Origin: Marisa cornuarietis
Lineage: Eukaryota; Mollusca; Gastropoda; Architaenioglossa; Ampullariidae
DNA: 64,000 nucleotides
Direction of reading: 5' to 3'
Assembly: GCA_004794655.1 (NCBI GenBank)
Contig: SMMW01000171.1
Location: forward strand, 125,001-189,000
Shown: positions 11,505 to 23,363 of the stretch, one piece after another
How positions within the stretch are numbered: the stretch's first letter is position 1
Layout: every line of letters starts with the position of its first letter
Made by a program: the position numbers and the translations under genes
Notes under the pieces: model-generated
Databases searched by the model: none
What the model was told of the DNA's origin: nothing
Seen by the model: only the letters and a program-made list of their open reading frames with translations

Positions 11505-12146
11505 TATCAACTATTGTATTGTTTCAAATGAACTTGTATATAGTGTTATCGACACTTCATTGTTTCAAATAAACTTATATATATATATAAATATATTGTT
11601 ATCGACATTTTATTGTCTCAAATAAAGTTATATATATATATCTAGTATTATCGACTATTTTATTGTTTCAAATAAAGTTATATATATCTAGTATTATCGA
11701 CTATTTTATTGTTTCAAATAAAGTTATATATATCTAGTATTATCGACTATTTTATTGTTTCAAATAAAGTTATATATATCTATTATTATCGACTATTTTA
11801 TTGTTTCAAATAAAGTTATATATATCTATTATTATCGACTATTTTATTGTTTCAAATAAAGTTATATATATCTATTATTATCGACTATTTTATTGTTTCA
11901 AATGAAGTTATATATATATATATATCTAGTATTATCGACTATTTTATTGTTTCAAATAAAGTTATATATATCTATTATTATCGACTATTTTATTGTTTCA
12001 AATAAAGTTATATATATCTAGTATTATCGACTATTTTATTGTTTCAAATAAAGTTATATATATATATATCTATTATTATCGACTATTTTATTGTTTCAAA
12101 TAAAGTTATATATATCTAGTATTATCGACTATTTTATTGTTTCAAT
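11505..12146. repeat. 46-base AT-rich minisatellite carrying AATAAA
   Basis: About 14 copies of a unit including tattgtttcaaataaagtta and ctagtattatcgactatttt. Length varies through the (TA)n tract. Nearly every copy has caaataaag, a poly(A)-signal hexamer on the + strand. Confidence 0.95.
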
Positions 12147-12867
12147 GACCTTGACAAACTTTGCTTTTCTGTACGAGTAGAAAGTGTCAGGGACCGTACA
12201 GCACGTGCAGTGGGCCGTCTGCATGTGTTGCTTTATTCAATAAAAGACAAACATCTGTCCATGGTCTTCCCATTCGTTTTAGCAACTTAAAAATAATCAC
12301 TGGTTTTGTTTTTCTTTTCTTATGAGTTTTTCATGTGCAAAAGCACACACGGGCGGGTTTGGACAAATAGAAGATATTACAAAGTATCACAAGGTAATCT
12401 CCTCAGTATGACATACATTTCTGCTCAGTTCTACCATATTAAATCACACAGTATCATTACTCATCATTACTACACTCTTTTTATATACATACTCTCCCTT
12501 ATCAATCAAAGGTTCTGGTTCTTTAGACGAAGTGCTGAGTCTATTAATATATCTCCTCGCCGAAGTAGGGGAGCCTGGTTCGCTTGTAAAATTTAACAAA
12601 ATGTCAGAGTAGGACTTTTTTTTATTCGGAGGACGTTGATCAACATTTTAATGGCACTAATCAACTTATTGACTTATTGATAAAGCTGTTAGTAAGTTCA
12701 GTGAGAGACTTCTTTAAGGGTGGGTGCATGAAAACAGTTATTACAGATATTAGCATGTCCAGTGAGAGACTTCTTTAAGGGTGGGTGCATGAAAACACAT
12801 TAGGGGTGATAAAGAAAAACAACCAAACATGGTTTGATAAGGAATTAAGAAAAGAAGAAAACAGTTA
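12147..12867. other. Unique stretch with a 54-base direct repeat
   Basis: Unique AT-rich sequence. The segment agtgagagacttctttaagg+gtgggtgcatgaaaac occurs twice (about 12700 and 12760). An ORF of 96 codons at 12306 has no recognisable features. No gene called. Confidence 0.55.
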
Positions 12868-14030
12868 AGTTATATTCATGAGAACGTGCAACTAGCGATT
12901 GTCATGAGTCATGAGAACGTGCAACTAGCGATTGTCATGAGTCATGAGAACGTGCAACTAGCGATTGTCATGAGTCATGAGAACGTGCAACTAGCGATTG
13001 TCATGAGTCATGAGAACGTGCAACAAGCGATTGTCATGAGTCATGAGAACGTGCAACTAGCGATTGTCATGAGTCATGAGAACGTGCAACAAGCGATTGT
13101 CATGAGTCATGAGAACGTGCAACTAGCGATTGTCATGAGTCATGAGAACGTGCAACTAGCGATTGTCATGAGGTGCAACTAGCGATTGTCACGAGTCATG
13201 AGAACGTGCAACTAGCGATTGTCATGAGTCATGAGAACGTGCAACAAGCGATTGTCATGAGTCATGAGAACGTGCAACTAGCGATTGTCATGAGTCATGA
13301 GAACGTGCAACTAGCGATTGTCACGAGTCATGAGAACGTGCAACTAGCGATTGTCATGAGGTGCAACTAGCGATTGTCACGAGTCATGAGAACGTGCAAC
13401 TAGCGATTGTCACGAGTCATGAGAACGTGCAACTAGCGATTGTCATGAGTCATGAGAACGTGCAACTAGCGATTGTCATGAGTCATGAGAACGTGCAACA
13501 AGCGATTGTCATGAGTCATGAGAACGTGCAACTAGCGATTGTCATGAGTCATGAGAACGTGCAACTAGCGATTGTCACGAGTCATGAGAACGTGCAACTA
13601 GCGATTTTCATGAGGTGCAACTAGCGATTGTCACGAGTCATGAGAACGTGCAACTAGCGATTGTCACGAGTCATGAGAACGTGCAACTAGCGATTGTCAT
13701 GAGAACGTGCAACTAGCGATTGTCATGAGAAAGTGCAACCAGCGATTGTCATGAGAACGTGCAACTAGCGATTGTCATGAGAACGTGCAACTAGCGATTG
13801 TCATGAGAACGTGCAACTAGCGATTGTCATGAGAACGTGCAACTAGCGATTTTCGCGAGTCATGAAAACGTGCAACCAGCGATTGTCATGAGAACGTGCA
13901 ACTAGCGATTGTCATGAGAACGTGCCACTAGTGATTGTCACGAGAACGTGCAGGTAGCGATTATCACGAGCCACGAGAACGTGCAGGTAGCGAATATCAT
14001 GAGAACGTGCAGGTAGCGATTGTCATGACC
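12868..14030. repeat. 33/26-base minisatellite
   Basis: Copies of gtgcaactagcgattgtcat+gagtcatgagaac (33 bases), turning into a 26-base form after about 13690. A shortened junction (catgaggtgcaactag) recurs near 13168, 13357 and 13611, suggesting block duplication. The in-frame 33-base unit yields NVQLAIVMSHE repeats, which are not a gene. Confidence 0.95.
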
Positions 14031-14192
14031 AAGCCGACCCATCGGTTGAAGAATGTCAGCTGTGGTCTCCTTTGGAGAGACAACGGGCACCGAGTGTATA
14101 AGTCCAAATAAATGACAATGTCCGTCAAGGCCACCCACCCAACCTGAAGACCCCAAAACTACTAAAGCCCAGCCAACACAACCAGCATATCA

Positions 14193-14672
14193 GTGACGTC
14201 CAGAAGGAAAGTCTATCACAATTAACAAATCAGTGACGCCCAGAAGGAAAGTCCAGCACAAATAACAAATCAGTGACGTCCAGAAGGAAAGTCCAGCACA
14301 AATAACAGATCAGTGACGTCCAGAAGGAAAGTCCAGCACAAATAACAGATCAGTGACGTCCAGAAGGAAAGTCCAGCACAAATAACAGATCAGTGACGTC
14401 CAGAAGGAAAGTCCAGCACAACTAACAGATCAGTGACGTCCAGAAGGAAAGTCCAGCACAACATTACAGATCAGTGACGTCCAGAAGGAAAGTCCAGCAC
14501 AACATTACAGATCAGTGACGTCCAGAAGGAAAGTCCAGCACAACATTACAGATCAGTGACGTCCAGAAGGAAAGTCCAGCACAACATTACAGATCAGTGA
14601 CGTCCAGAAGGAAAGTCCAGCACAACATTACAGATCAGTGACGTCCAGAAGGAAAGTCCAGCACAACTAACA
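14193..14672. repeat. 40/41-base minisatellite
   Basis: About 12 copies of cagtgacgtccagaaggaaa+gtccagcacaaataacagat. Later copies have acattacagat (41 bases). Confidence 0.95.
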
Positions 14673-15435
14673 GATCAGTTATCTCCAAAATCCCCATCCC
14701 CTGACACGTTACCACACAACACCAGTAAGGCAAGGGGAGAGAAGTCATATCGGGGCTAAAAGAGTACAAGTTGGACAATGTGGGACTGGCAAGGGTCAGA
14801 GGGCCAGGCTTTGGGAGGATCATCAAGGGACAAACAGCACAAGATGTAGTACGGGGGGGAAGGAAGACAATCCAAGCCTAGTCTGGCTTCCTTGTGCGCA
14901 AGCAAGTGGCTGGAGCCGTCATAAGCGTTTTCATAGTTTCAGGAAATTGTTTTCCGCTCGCATTTCTGCCAGGCCTCACAGTGACCACTTTCCATGATTC
15001 TACTCTAATTTCCAGCCACAAAGACGATGAGGCGGAAAAGTATTCGGTCATCAAAAAACATCATTACAACAAATCCGACGATCTACTGTCATCTGGATAG
15101 ATTGTAGTTGTAAAAACAAAGCCTCCCAAACGTACCATCTGTGGCCTGTTCTCATCCAGACCACTTGTGATATGTGGACGTTTGGTGGTAGATGTCGTAA
15201 CAAGTGTGGTTGAATGATAGTGAACATGGATGTAAAGTTCATGAACAGAATACGTCCGTATGTGCCGGTAATGTCTAGACGGAAAGCCACCATAGTGTAG
15301 CGAGTCAGGCATCGTCATCTCGTCTTTTTGTTTTGTATGCAAACTGGTAAAAATCTAGCTGATCAGCGATCTTCTATAGCTTAGGAAACAGTTGACAGTT
15401 TAGAAACAGGTAAAACAGAAGTGTGATCACTGGAC
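14673..15435. other. Unique stretch, no gene seen
   Basis: Unique sequence. Two overlapping - strand frames near 15051-15342 (80 and 92 codons) have no recognisable motif and no supporting splice context. I call nothing here. Confidence 0.5.
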
Positions 15436-15630
15436 TCAGCTGCTGCGTACAGGACCTGAGCACCCGTCCGGTCCTGGAGCTTTGAAGGGGTTAATCCTGG
15501 AGAGACAAGATGTTATCACATTCTCGTCAACTACAATATCACATGGTGACAGGGAAGAACAAAGCACTTCACATTCACGAGAAAAGTTATGTAAGTCAAA
15601 CCTGGCACATCCTACCTCCTGTCTTTTTGT
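15436..15630 (-). pseudogene. LINE reverse transcriptase fragment
   Basis: The - strand frame ends SRINPFKAPGPDGCSG, matching the RT finger motif K-x-x-GPDG found in CR1/Jockey-type LINEs; the element at 2324-5442 has NKSQGPDGICG. Upstream residues (DLHNFSREC, VVDENVITSCL) fit the linker before it. The fragment is short and is cut at both ends. Confidence 0.6.
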
Positions 15631-15639
15631 CATGTGACT

Positions 15640-15978
15640 CACCATTCTGTTCAGTCCCAGCCATGCCTCCCGTTCATTTCCTCCCTCTCTTTAATTTCAT
15701 CTCCACCTTATTTTTATATTTAATTTTTGCCAGCCTGCTTTTCTGTAGAAATTCTTTGATAATAGCAAAAACAAAGATCCACTGTCATGTGAATAGGTCA
15801 TAAGGACAAAAACAAAGATATACTGTCACGTGACTAGGTCATACGAGCAAACTCAGAGAAGACATGCATGAGCAGTTGGTAATTTTGCCTCCGCAAAAGC
15901 AAGGACAGACTTACCTTCACTACAAGGAAGCAAACAAGGCAGCATGGCACGTGTGTGCTTGTTTTCAGATTCCAGGGC
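15640..15978. other. Unique stretch, no gene seen
   Basis: Mostly unique. A 40-base motif with aaaacaaagat and ctgtcatgtga is repeated twice near 15765-15840. No gene recognised. Confidence 0.5.
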
Positions 15979-16224
15979 GCGGAATTCTTTTTCCCACATG
16001 AGATGGGGGGGGCGGAAATTCAGCCAATCGGAGTCCCAGTCTATGTTATTTTGTCAGAGGTTTGGGGTTAGAGTTTGGGGTAGGCTTAGGATTAGGTTTA
16101 GGTTTAGTTTATTAGGTACAATTGGGCAATTGAGTGGAGGGAGCAGATAACGGCATATTTTGCGTGCACTCCGATTGGCTGAATTTCCGCCCCCCCCCAT
16201 CTCATGTGGGAAAAAGAATTCCGC
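15979..16224. mobile_element. Foldback (MITE-like) element with ~56-base inverted ends
   Basis: The left arm 15979-16034 (starts gcggaattctttttcccaca) and right arm 16168-16224 are almost perfect reverse complements; the only difference I see is one G in a G-run of 8 versus 9. The 133-base centre contains degenerate telomere-like text (ttaggattaggtttaggttt). ttcca occurs close to both ends (15970-15974 and 16225-16229), but four bases separate it from the left arm, so the target duplication is unproven. No coding capacity. Confidence 0.7.
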
Positions 16225-16242
16225 TTCCAATGTAACAAGATG

Positions 16243-16520
16243 CTCCTAACAACCTAACAATCTAACAACCTAACAGTCTAACAACCTAACATGTAGTCTA
16301 ACACTGGCACAATCAGAAAGCTCGACTATCTAACAAACATAACAACTTAACATAAAGTCTGACAATGACACATTCCTCTCACTACATAATAAGGAAAGCC
16401 TAACGATCTAACAGTCTAACGACCTAACATGGAGTCTAACAGTGACACACAATAAGGAAAGCTTGACTATCGAACAGTCTAACACTGACACAATAAGGAA
16501 AGCTTGACTAACAGTCTAAC
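16243..16520. repeat. Degenerate ctaacaa array
   Basis: Short units such as ctaacaacctaacagtctaa mixed with longer near-repeats (aaggaaagcttgactatc). Low-order and decayed. Confidence 0.75.
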
Positions 16521-16529
16521 ACTGACACA

Positions 16530-17062
16530 CACTGACCCCCGTCCTGTGCTGTAGGTGGCCGCAGACTGTGATGATGACAGTGGGGGGGGGGGGAGATGTG
16601 TCATATCGATTGTGACCCCGTGAACTGGCACAACCTACATGTACTTCACACATGTCGTGTATGAGTGAGTGCGTATCGACTGAATCTCCTTCGTACTTTC
16701 CTACTTGGCTGAACATCCCTGACCTATTTATAAATTTACACACAAAATGACACGACCTGACGGCCTGACATGATCTGACACGGCCTGACATGATCTGACA
16801 CGACATGACACAACAGAGTGTGATATTTACCGATTGTTGTGCAGCGTTTCTCTGATTTCCCTGATTTCTCTTTATCGGTATTTTTTCTTTGCCAGTTGTG
16901 TTACAGAAATAAATGCAGGTGTTAACTACATCCGGGTATGACTACAGCAGGCACTGTGTTACAGGAAACGGCTTGTAACGGGTAGAGCTACTAGATACCC
17001 TGCTGGAGACCCATGAAAACACCCATCAAACTCGACTGGTAGCTTGCAGTCAAACCATCAGC
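16530..17062 (+). other. Upstream region of the duplicated first exon
   Basis: Unique sequence with a G-run at 16582 and small gacctgacatgatctgacac repeats at 16748-16810. The motif actacatccgg near 16926 also occurs upstream of the other signal-peptide exon (about 19130), so a promoter-proximal segment may have been duplicated with the exon. No TATA box could be assigned with confidence. Confidence 0.35.
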
Positions 17063-17108
17063 ATGCGACAGGCGGCAAGTGTGTTACTGTTGGTGCTGGT
17101 GGGGACAG
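17063..17108 (+). pseudogene. Duplicated signal-peptide exon upstream of the CUB gene
   Basis: ATG at 17063 gives MRQAASVLLLVLVGT plus one base, then gtcaactcagg. It aligns with exon 1 of the CUB gene over the coding part, the intron start (ctcaggtgtt in both) and part of the leader (an actacatccgg motif lies upstream of both). It is also phase 1. The donor has C at +3 (gtcaac), weaker than the gtaaac of the other copy. It could be an alternative first exon of the same gene, or the remnant of an upstream paralogue whose other exons are missing here. Open reading continues past the donor to 17476, but that part is low-complexity and not protein-like. Confidence 0.45.
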
Positions 17109-17924
17109 GTCAACTCAGGTGTTCCTCGTTATTCACTTCATTCTTTCTCACCTGCCCTCACATGGATGGCGTAACATTTCTCATAATGTTTTACCTGCAT
17201 ACTAGACATCAACACTTGCCCAAAATACAAACAATCTCAAGCTACTTGCATACTAGACATCAACACTTGTCCAAAATACAATCTCAAGCTACTTGCATAC
17301 TACTATCTGTACTTAACGAGACCGTAAAAATACCTTACATTACCTACATACCTATAAACATATGTAGCTACCTCCATGCTAAATATTTGTGTGTACACCC
17401 ACATAATACCTGTACAAAAATACAAACTATGTACACCTACTTACTGAGTAGTTGTACCTTCCTATGTATTAAATAGCTGTAGCAATACACATTCAGAGAA
17501 TAAATCTCACAATCGTGCATAAGTGCAACTTGTTAATCAATTAAAGTGTTTTTCATCATGTATTGTTTAGTTTGGAGGTTTGCATTGAATGTCTATACAC
17601 ATACGAGAGTAACATCCAGCGGGTCTTACTGCTGATGAGGCAATCATTTAGCTTGGGCTAGGTCATCGGACTGTTGGTCTTAGATTGGTCTTATGTGGGA
17701 TCATATATTAGATAGTACCCTTGGGCCGGTGGGTCACTTGCTGCCAGTAACACATTTGGTCATTTGGGTCAACTTCGTTCCTTTACTCGTCGTCTGCGAG
17801 AATCAGCAGCTCACCTTTGTAATACATTTTCTTCTTCGCAACGAGCCTCCCTCCTTCACACCTGCTGTCTGCGGCCGTCAAATCACTCGGAGACCATTGT
17901 CTCCTCCTGGAGTACGAGGAAGAG
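17109..17924. other. Intron-like or intergenic stretch, no further exon seen
   Basis: It contains a two-copy repeat (catactagacatcaacacttg, 17200-17290) and otherwise unique sequence. I looked for CUB exons following the duplicated signal-peptide exon and found none before the main gene starts. Confidence 0.5.
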
Positions 17925-18003
17925 CACTATACCCCTAGCTATACCCTAGCTATACCCCTAGCTATACCCCTAACTATACCCTAGCTATACCCCTAGCTAT
18001 ACC
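17925..18003. repeat. Short ctagctatacccc minisatellite
   Basis: About five copies of a 17-18-base unit, ctagctataccc(c). The next 200 bases hold decayed aaccaatcaaattaa repeats. Confidence 0.85.
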
Positions 18004-18349
18004 CCAAGTAGTTGTACCCTACTACCTGTCTAGGCCCCATACATCACCCAAACTAATCAAATTAAACTAAAAAGCAAACCAATCAAATTAAGTCACAAAC
18101 CAACCAAGTTTAACGAAGACATTAACCAGTCAAATCAAACTTAGCCATCAACCAATCAAATTAAATTTAGATAGAAACCATTCAAAGTAGACGAAGACAT
18201 AGACCAATCCAATTAAGTTACTGTCAACTTATTGACTGTACTCCAAGACAAATGAGTCTTGATGATGCTGTATTTTTTAGACAGTAAAACGCACGGGAGA
18301 CAGGTTTTCCTCTCGTCTAACTCTCTCACTTTTTACAAAAAAGAAACAC

Positions 18350-18640
18350 TAGTTGCTGAGGTCCTTTTCCAGGGATCGCCTCCACGTCTCTTTGGGCCTC
18401 CCCCTGTTCCTCTTTCCCTGTGGTGTCCATCGCAGGGCTGTTCTGGGGATCGAGTCTGGAGGCATGTGGCACACGTGATCTCACCATCGCCAGAGTTGGA
18501 TCGTTTCTGCCAAGGTGCACATCCCCACCATCTTGCGCAGTTCTTCATTTGAGATGGTGTTGGGCCAAAAGATCTTTTGTATGCACCGCAGACACTTGGT
18601 TTGAAACACTTCTAGCTTTTTCTCGATGGAGGCTGTTTAA
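18350..18640 (-). pseudogene. RTE-type LINE ORF2 C-terminal fragment
   Basis: Read on the - strand across shifted frames, the segment gives EVFQTKCLRCIQKIFWPNTI, then ISNEELRKMVGM, then a W-R-W-x-x-H-V-x-H segment and GKRNRGRPKETWRR. This is the characteristic C-terminal tail of RTE/Jockey-type LINE polyproteins (Ile-x-Arg-R...G-x-x-x-R-GRP...W-R-R). Several frameshifts are present; nothing upstream of the tail remains. Confidence 0.65.
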
Positions 18641-19232
18641 TGGAAGGCTTTTAATAAGCTGGAGGCTGTTTGTCTGCCAATCAATTAGGTTCTGTTCCAA
18701 CGTCTACTTCCTATGTTTTATGAATTCGCCCGAGCGTTTGCCAGTTTGAGCTCTCCTCTCCTATAGGTTATCTAGACAGACCGACACAAAGGCAGACATT
18801 GTTGTGTACGTGTTTATCTTTAGACATGCCATGTACTTCCTTGTTCAGTCTAGACACTTGCTCATACACTGACACCCCTCCCCACTCCCCTCCCCCGATT
18901 GGTTGTAATGACCCTTGTGTCAGTTGGCACAAGCCACACACCCGCCCTCATCAGCTCTATTGAATGCATGCTGTGCATAAATCCGGGTGCAATAAAGTCG
19001 GACGAGTGTGTTGTTAACAGCCAGCGTCAGGCCGTGGCTGTGAAATACGGACACCCCGATATCGACTGGCGGGTAGAGTGCGGCTGTACTGTCGGCGTGT
19101 GACACATTACTACTACGTATGACTTCGTACTACATCCGGCTACCACAGCAACAACAATAGAGAGTTGCTGAGTATTTTCACGACATCCACGACACACCTG
19201 TACAACCAGGTGTTTGGAGTCCGACTGTCAGA
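18641..19232 (+). promoter_or_regulatory. Upstream region and 5' UTR of the CUB gene
   Basis: Unique sequence directly before exon 1. gtgcataaatcc near 18973 is a weak TATA-like element. actacatccgg at about 19130 matches the upstream exon copy. A 67-codon frame at 18899-19102 has several Cys but no known motif. Promoter assignment is by position only. Confidence 0.3.
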
Positions 19233-19290
19233 ATGAAGAAGGTGACAGGTGTGTTGCTGTTGGCGCTGACTTTGACAACAGCAGTAACAG
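19233..19290 (+). CDS. CUB gene exon 1: signal peptide
   Basis: ATG at 19233 opens a 19-codon stretch reading MKKVTGVLLLALTLTTAVT, then a single G of the next codon before the donor gtaaac at 19291. A basic start, a Leu-rich core and small residues near the end are the classic layout of a secretion signal peptide. The phase-1 end matches the phase of exon 2. The 58-base exon closely resembles the segment at 17063-17108, which shares the codons around V-L-L-L and the ACAG/donor end but is 12 bases shorter. An array of 58-base repeats begins about 145 bases downstream. The start is chosen because it is the only ATG that gives a signal peptide running cleanly into the donor. Confidence 0.7.
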
Positions 19291-19435
19291 GTAAACTCAG
19301 GTGTTTTGTTTTCATCGCTTGGTCCTCTCTGACCGGCCTTTATAGGCATACCAGTCCCGGCCTTGTTACAGTTATTGTCCTTGATTCTGTACAGGCTTGA
19401 CTGTGAGATATCACTTGTGAGGTTCCCTCAATGGC

Positions 19436-20724
19436 CTACATACTATTTAAACGTTGGTAATACGATCTCAATATACTCTGTAAATATACCTACCTACATA
19501 TTATTTAAACGTTGGTAATGCTATCTCAATATACTCTGTAAATATACCTACCTACATATTATTTAAACGTTGGTAATACTATCTCAATATACTCTGTAAA
19601 TATACCTACCTACATATTATTTAAACGTTGGTAATACTATCTCAATATACTCTGTAAATATACCTACCTACATATTATTTAAACGTTGGTAATACTATCT
19701 CAATATACTCTGTAAATATACCTACCTACATATTATTTAAACGTAATACTATCTCAATATACTCTGTAAATATACCTACCTACATATTATTTAAACGTTG
19801 GTAATGCTATCTCAATATACTCTGTAAATATACCTACCTACATATTATTTAAACGTTGGTAATGCTATCTCAATATACTCTGTAAATATACCTACCTACA
19901 TATTATTTAAACGTTGGTAATACTATCTCAATATACTCTGTAAATATACCTACCTACCTACATACTATTTAAACGTTGGTAATACTATCTCAATATACTC
20001 TGTAAATATACCTACCTACATATTATTTAAACGTTGGTAATGCTATCTCAATATACTCTGTAAATATACCTACCTACATATTATTTAAACGTTGGTAATG
20101 CTATCTCAATATACTCTGTAAATATACCTACCTACATACTATTTAAACGTTGGTAATACTATCTCAATATACTCTGTAAATATACCTACCTACATATTAT
20201 TTAAACGTTGGTAATACTATCTCAATATACTCTGTAAATATACCTACCTACATATTATTTAAACGTCGGTAATACTATCTCAATATACTCTGTAAATATA
20301 CCTACCTACATATTATTTAAACGTTGGTAATGCTATCTCAATATACTCTGTAAATATACCTACCTACATATTATTTAAACGTTGGTAATACTATCTCAAT
20401 ATACTCTGTAAATATACCTACCTACATACTATTTAAACGTTGGTGATACTATCTCAATATACTCTGTAAATATACCTACCTACCTACATACTATTTAAAC
20501 GTTGGTGATACTATCTCAATATACTCTGTAAATATACCTACCTACATACTATTTAAACGTTGGTAATACTATCTCAATATACTCTGTAAATATACCTACC
20601 TACATACTATTTAAACGTCGGTAATACTATCTCAATATACTCTGTAAATATACCTACCTACATACTATTTAAACGTTGGTGATACTATCTCAATATACTC
20701 TGTAAATATACCTACCTACATACA
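19436..20724. repeat. 58-base minisatellite in intron 1
   Basis: About 22 copies of a 58-base unit with acatattatttaaacgttgg and taatactatctcaatatact. Copies are almost identical. The unit contains no AG dinucleotide on the + strand. Confidence 0.95.
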
Positions 20725-21084
20725 TGCATGCAAAATAGTTTATCTTAAATAAGATAAATAAACTTACCTTCGTACTACCTGTAATATGTGTACCTATCTA
20801 GAGGTGTCTGAACACACCCACCTACAATAACTACCTGCATGCATACTAAACGAAAATATTAAATATCTGGTCACCGGTCGATTGCACCTCTGGTAGATAA
20901 TCTACTGAGTTTGTCCACAACCCACACTCTAGTGACTAGTGACTCTAGTCGGCCCCTCACCTCTCTTCAGTCTACTTCTTTACTCCTTAAATGTAAACAA
21001 AACGAAACATTTATTAAAAATTCAAATTAGTCGTGTGATGTGGGTCAGTCTCCATTGTCATCAGATGAACAATGAAGGCTGTTG
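20725..21084. other. Unique intron 1 sequence
   Basis: About 350 bases between two arrays, AT-rich. No exon or RNA gene seen. Confidence 0.5.
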
Positions 21085-22992
21085 TGTCTACCTGTGTAAT
21101 AGCGAGACAAACTAGTCTATAATCATTGTATACCTGTGTAATAGCGAGACAATCTAGTCTATAATCAGTCTACCTGTGTAATAGCGAGACAAACTAGTCT
21201 ATAATCATTGTCTACCTGTGTAATAGCGAGACAAACTAGTCTATAATCATTGTATACCTGTGTAATAGCGAGACAATCTAGTCTATAATCAGTCTACCTG
21301 TGTAATAGCGAGACAAACTAGTCTACAATCATTGTCTACCTGTGTAATAGCGAGACAAACTAGTCTATAATCAGTCTACCTGTGTAATAGCGAGACAAAC
21401 TAGTCTATAATCATTGTCTACCTGTGAAATAGTTAGACAAACTAGTCTATAATCATTGTCTACCTGTGTAATATCGAGACAAACTAGTCTATAATCATTG
21501 TCTACCTGTGTAATAGCGAGACAAACTAGTCTATAATCAGTCTACCTGTGTAATAGAGAGACAAACTAGTCTATAATCATTGTCTACCTGTGTAATAGCG
21601 AGACAAACTAGTCTATAATCAGTCTACCTGTGTAATAGCGAGACAAACTAGTCTATAATCATTGTCTACCTGTGTAATAGCGAGACAAACTAGTCTATAA
21701 TCATTGTCTACCTGTGTAATAGCGAGACAAACAAGTCTATAATCAGTCTACCTGTGTAATAGCGAGACAATCTAGTCTATAATCATTGTATACCTGTGTA
21801 AAAGCGAGACAAACTAGTCTATAATTGTTTGTTTACCTGTGTAATAGCGAGACAAACTAGTCTATAATCATTGTCTACCTGTGTAATGGTTAGACAAACT
21901 AATGTATAATTAGTCTACCTGTGTAATAGCGAGACAAACTAGTCTATAATCGTTGTCTTCCTGTGTAATAGCGAGACAAACTAGTCTATAATCATTGTCT
22001 ACCTGTGTAATAGCGAGACAAACAAGTCTATAATCAGTCTATCTGTGTAATAGCGAGACAATCTAGTCTATAATCAGTCTACCTGTGTAATAGCGAGACA
22101 AACTAGTCTATAATCATTGTCTACCTGTGTAATAGCGAGACAAACTAGTCTATAATCAGTCTACCTGTGTAATAGCGAGACAAACTAGTCTATAATCATT
22201 GTCTACCTGTGTAATAGCGAGACAAACTAGTCTATAATCATTGTATACCTGTGTAAAAGCGAGACAAACTAGTCTATAATTGTTTGTTTACCTGTGTAAT
22301 AGCGAGACAAACTAGTCTATAATCAGTCTACCTGTGTAATAGCGAGACAAACTAGTCTATAATAATTGTCTACCTGTGTAATAGTGAGACAAACTAGTCT
22401 ATAATCAGTCTACCTGTGTAATAGTGAGACAAACTAGTCTATAATCATTGTCTACCTGTGTAATAGTTAGACAAACTAGTCTATAATCAGTCTACCTGTG
22501 TAATAGCGAGACAAACTAGTCTATAATCATTGTCTACCTGTGTAATAGTGAGACAAACTAGTCTATAATCAGTCTACCTGTGTAATAGTGAGACAAACTA
22601 GTCTATAATCATTGTCTACCTGTGTAATAGTTAGACAAACTAGTCTATAATCAGTCTACCTGTGTAATAGCGAGACAAACTAGTCTATAATCATTGTCTA
22701 CCTGTGTAATAGCGAGACAATCTAGTCTATAATCGTTGTCTACCTGTGTAATAGCGAGACAAACTAGTCTATAATCATTGTATACCTGTGTAATAGCGAG
22801 ACAATCTAGTCTATAATCATTGTATACCTGTGTAATAGCGAGACAAACTAGTCTATAATCATTGTCTACCTGTGTAATAGCGAGACAAACAAGTCTATAA
22901 TCAGTCTACCTGTGTAATAGCGAGACAATCTGGTCTATAATCGTTGTCTACCTGTGTAATAGCGAGACAAACTAGTCTATAATCATTGTCGG
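21085..22992. repeat. 40/42-base minisatellite in intron 1
   Basis: About 46 copies of tctacctgtgtaatagcgag+acaaactagtctataatc followed by ag or attg. A rare variant (ataattgtttgtttacctgt with aaaagcgagac) occurs near 21800 and again near 22255, implying a block duplication of about 455 bases. Confidence 0.95.
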
Positions 22993-23084
22993 TGGATTTT
23001 TTTTCTTTCTTCGTTTGTTTTCCCTTTTCTTTGACAGAAAGGTTGACGGTGCATAGGTCTCTCTCTCTCTGTGGATTTTTTTTA

Positions 23085-23362
23085 TATGGAGCGGGAGTTT
23101 ACAAGTTTCATCCTTTAATGTTATGTTTCCAAGCCCTATCGTGCCGGAACGGATTACCCATCAGCCTTCAACACTCTGATTCTCTTGTCACCTGTAAGTC
23201 GAAACTTAAGACATGTCTTTTCCAAACTACGACATCACTGAGACAAATACAAATGGCTAATCTTTATTGACGAGGGTAACAGAATAAGCATAAGTTACGC
23301 TTTTTCATATCTAGCCCTCGGACTAAGAAGCAGAAATAAAAACTTTACATTAATTCTAAACA
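23085..23362 (+). pseudogene. LINE C-terminal and 3' UTR fragment
   Basis: The frame reads RNGLPISLQHSDSLVTCKSK then LKTCLFQ, matching the W-N-x-L-P...S-L-x-x-F-K-S-x-L-K-T-x-L-F ending common to CR1/L2/I-type LINE ORF2 proteins. It is followed by a stop and a 3' UTR with aataaaaac near 23340. 5' truncated, on the gene's sense strand inside intron 1. Confidence 0.65.
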
Positions 23363-23363
23363 A

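Noticed and set aside
10194..11625. Overlapping frames of 291-378 codons rich in Leu, Ser, Pro and Tyr
   Set aside because: They read a CT-rich array in all three + frames; stop-free only because the pyrimidine-rich strand rarely spells a stop codon.
12886..13624. NVQLAIVMSHE repeat proteins
   Set aside because: The 33-base unit keeps the frame open; no flanking coding sequence or domain.
15051..15342. Two overlapping - strand frames of 80 and 92 codons
   Set aside because: No motif, no consistent frame preference and no splice context; left as unannotated.
15979..16224. ttcca as a target duplication of the foldback element
   Set aside because: The left copy is four bases away from the arm, so it may be chance; noted but not claimed.
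17063..17476. 137-codon gene starting at 17063
   Set aside because: Only the first 15 codons look protein-like; the rest is intron-like repeat text after a donor site shared with the other signal-peptide exon.
17693..17949. Overlapping + frames of 81 and 61 codons
   Set aside because: A weak resemblance to transposon-type sequence could not be tied to any motif, and the frames run into a minisatellite.
21085..22992. Possible CRISPR array from regular 40/42-base repeats
   Set aside because: There are no unique spacers between repeats; whole units repeat in tandem. The window is eukaryotic.
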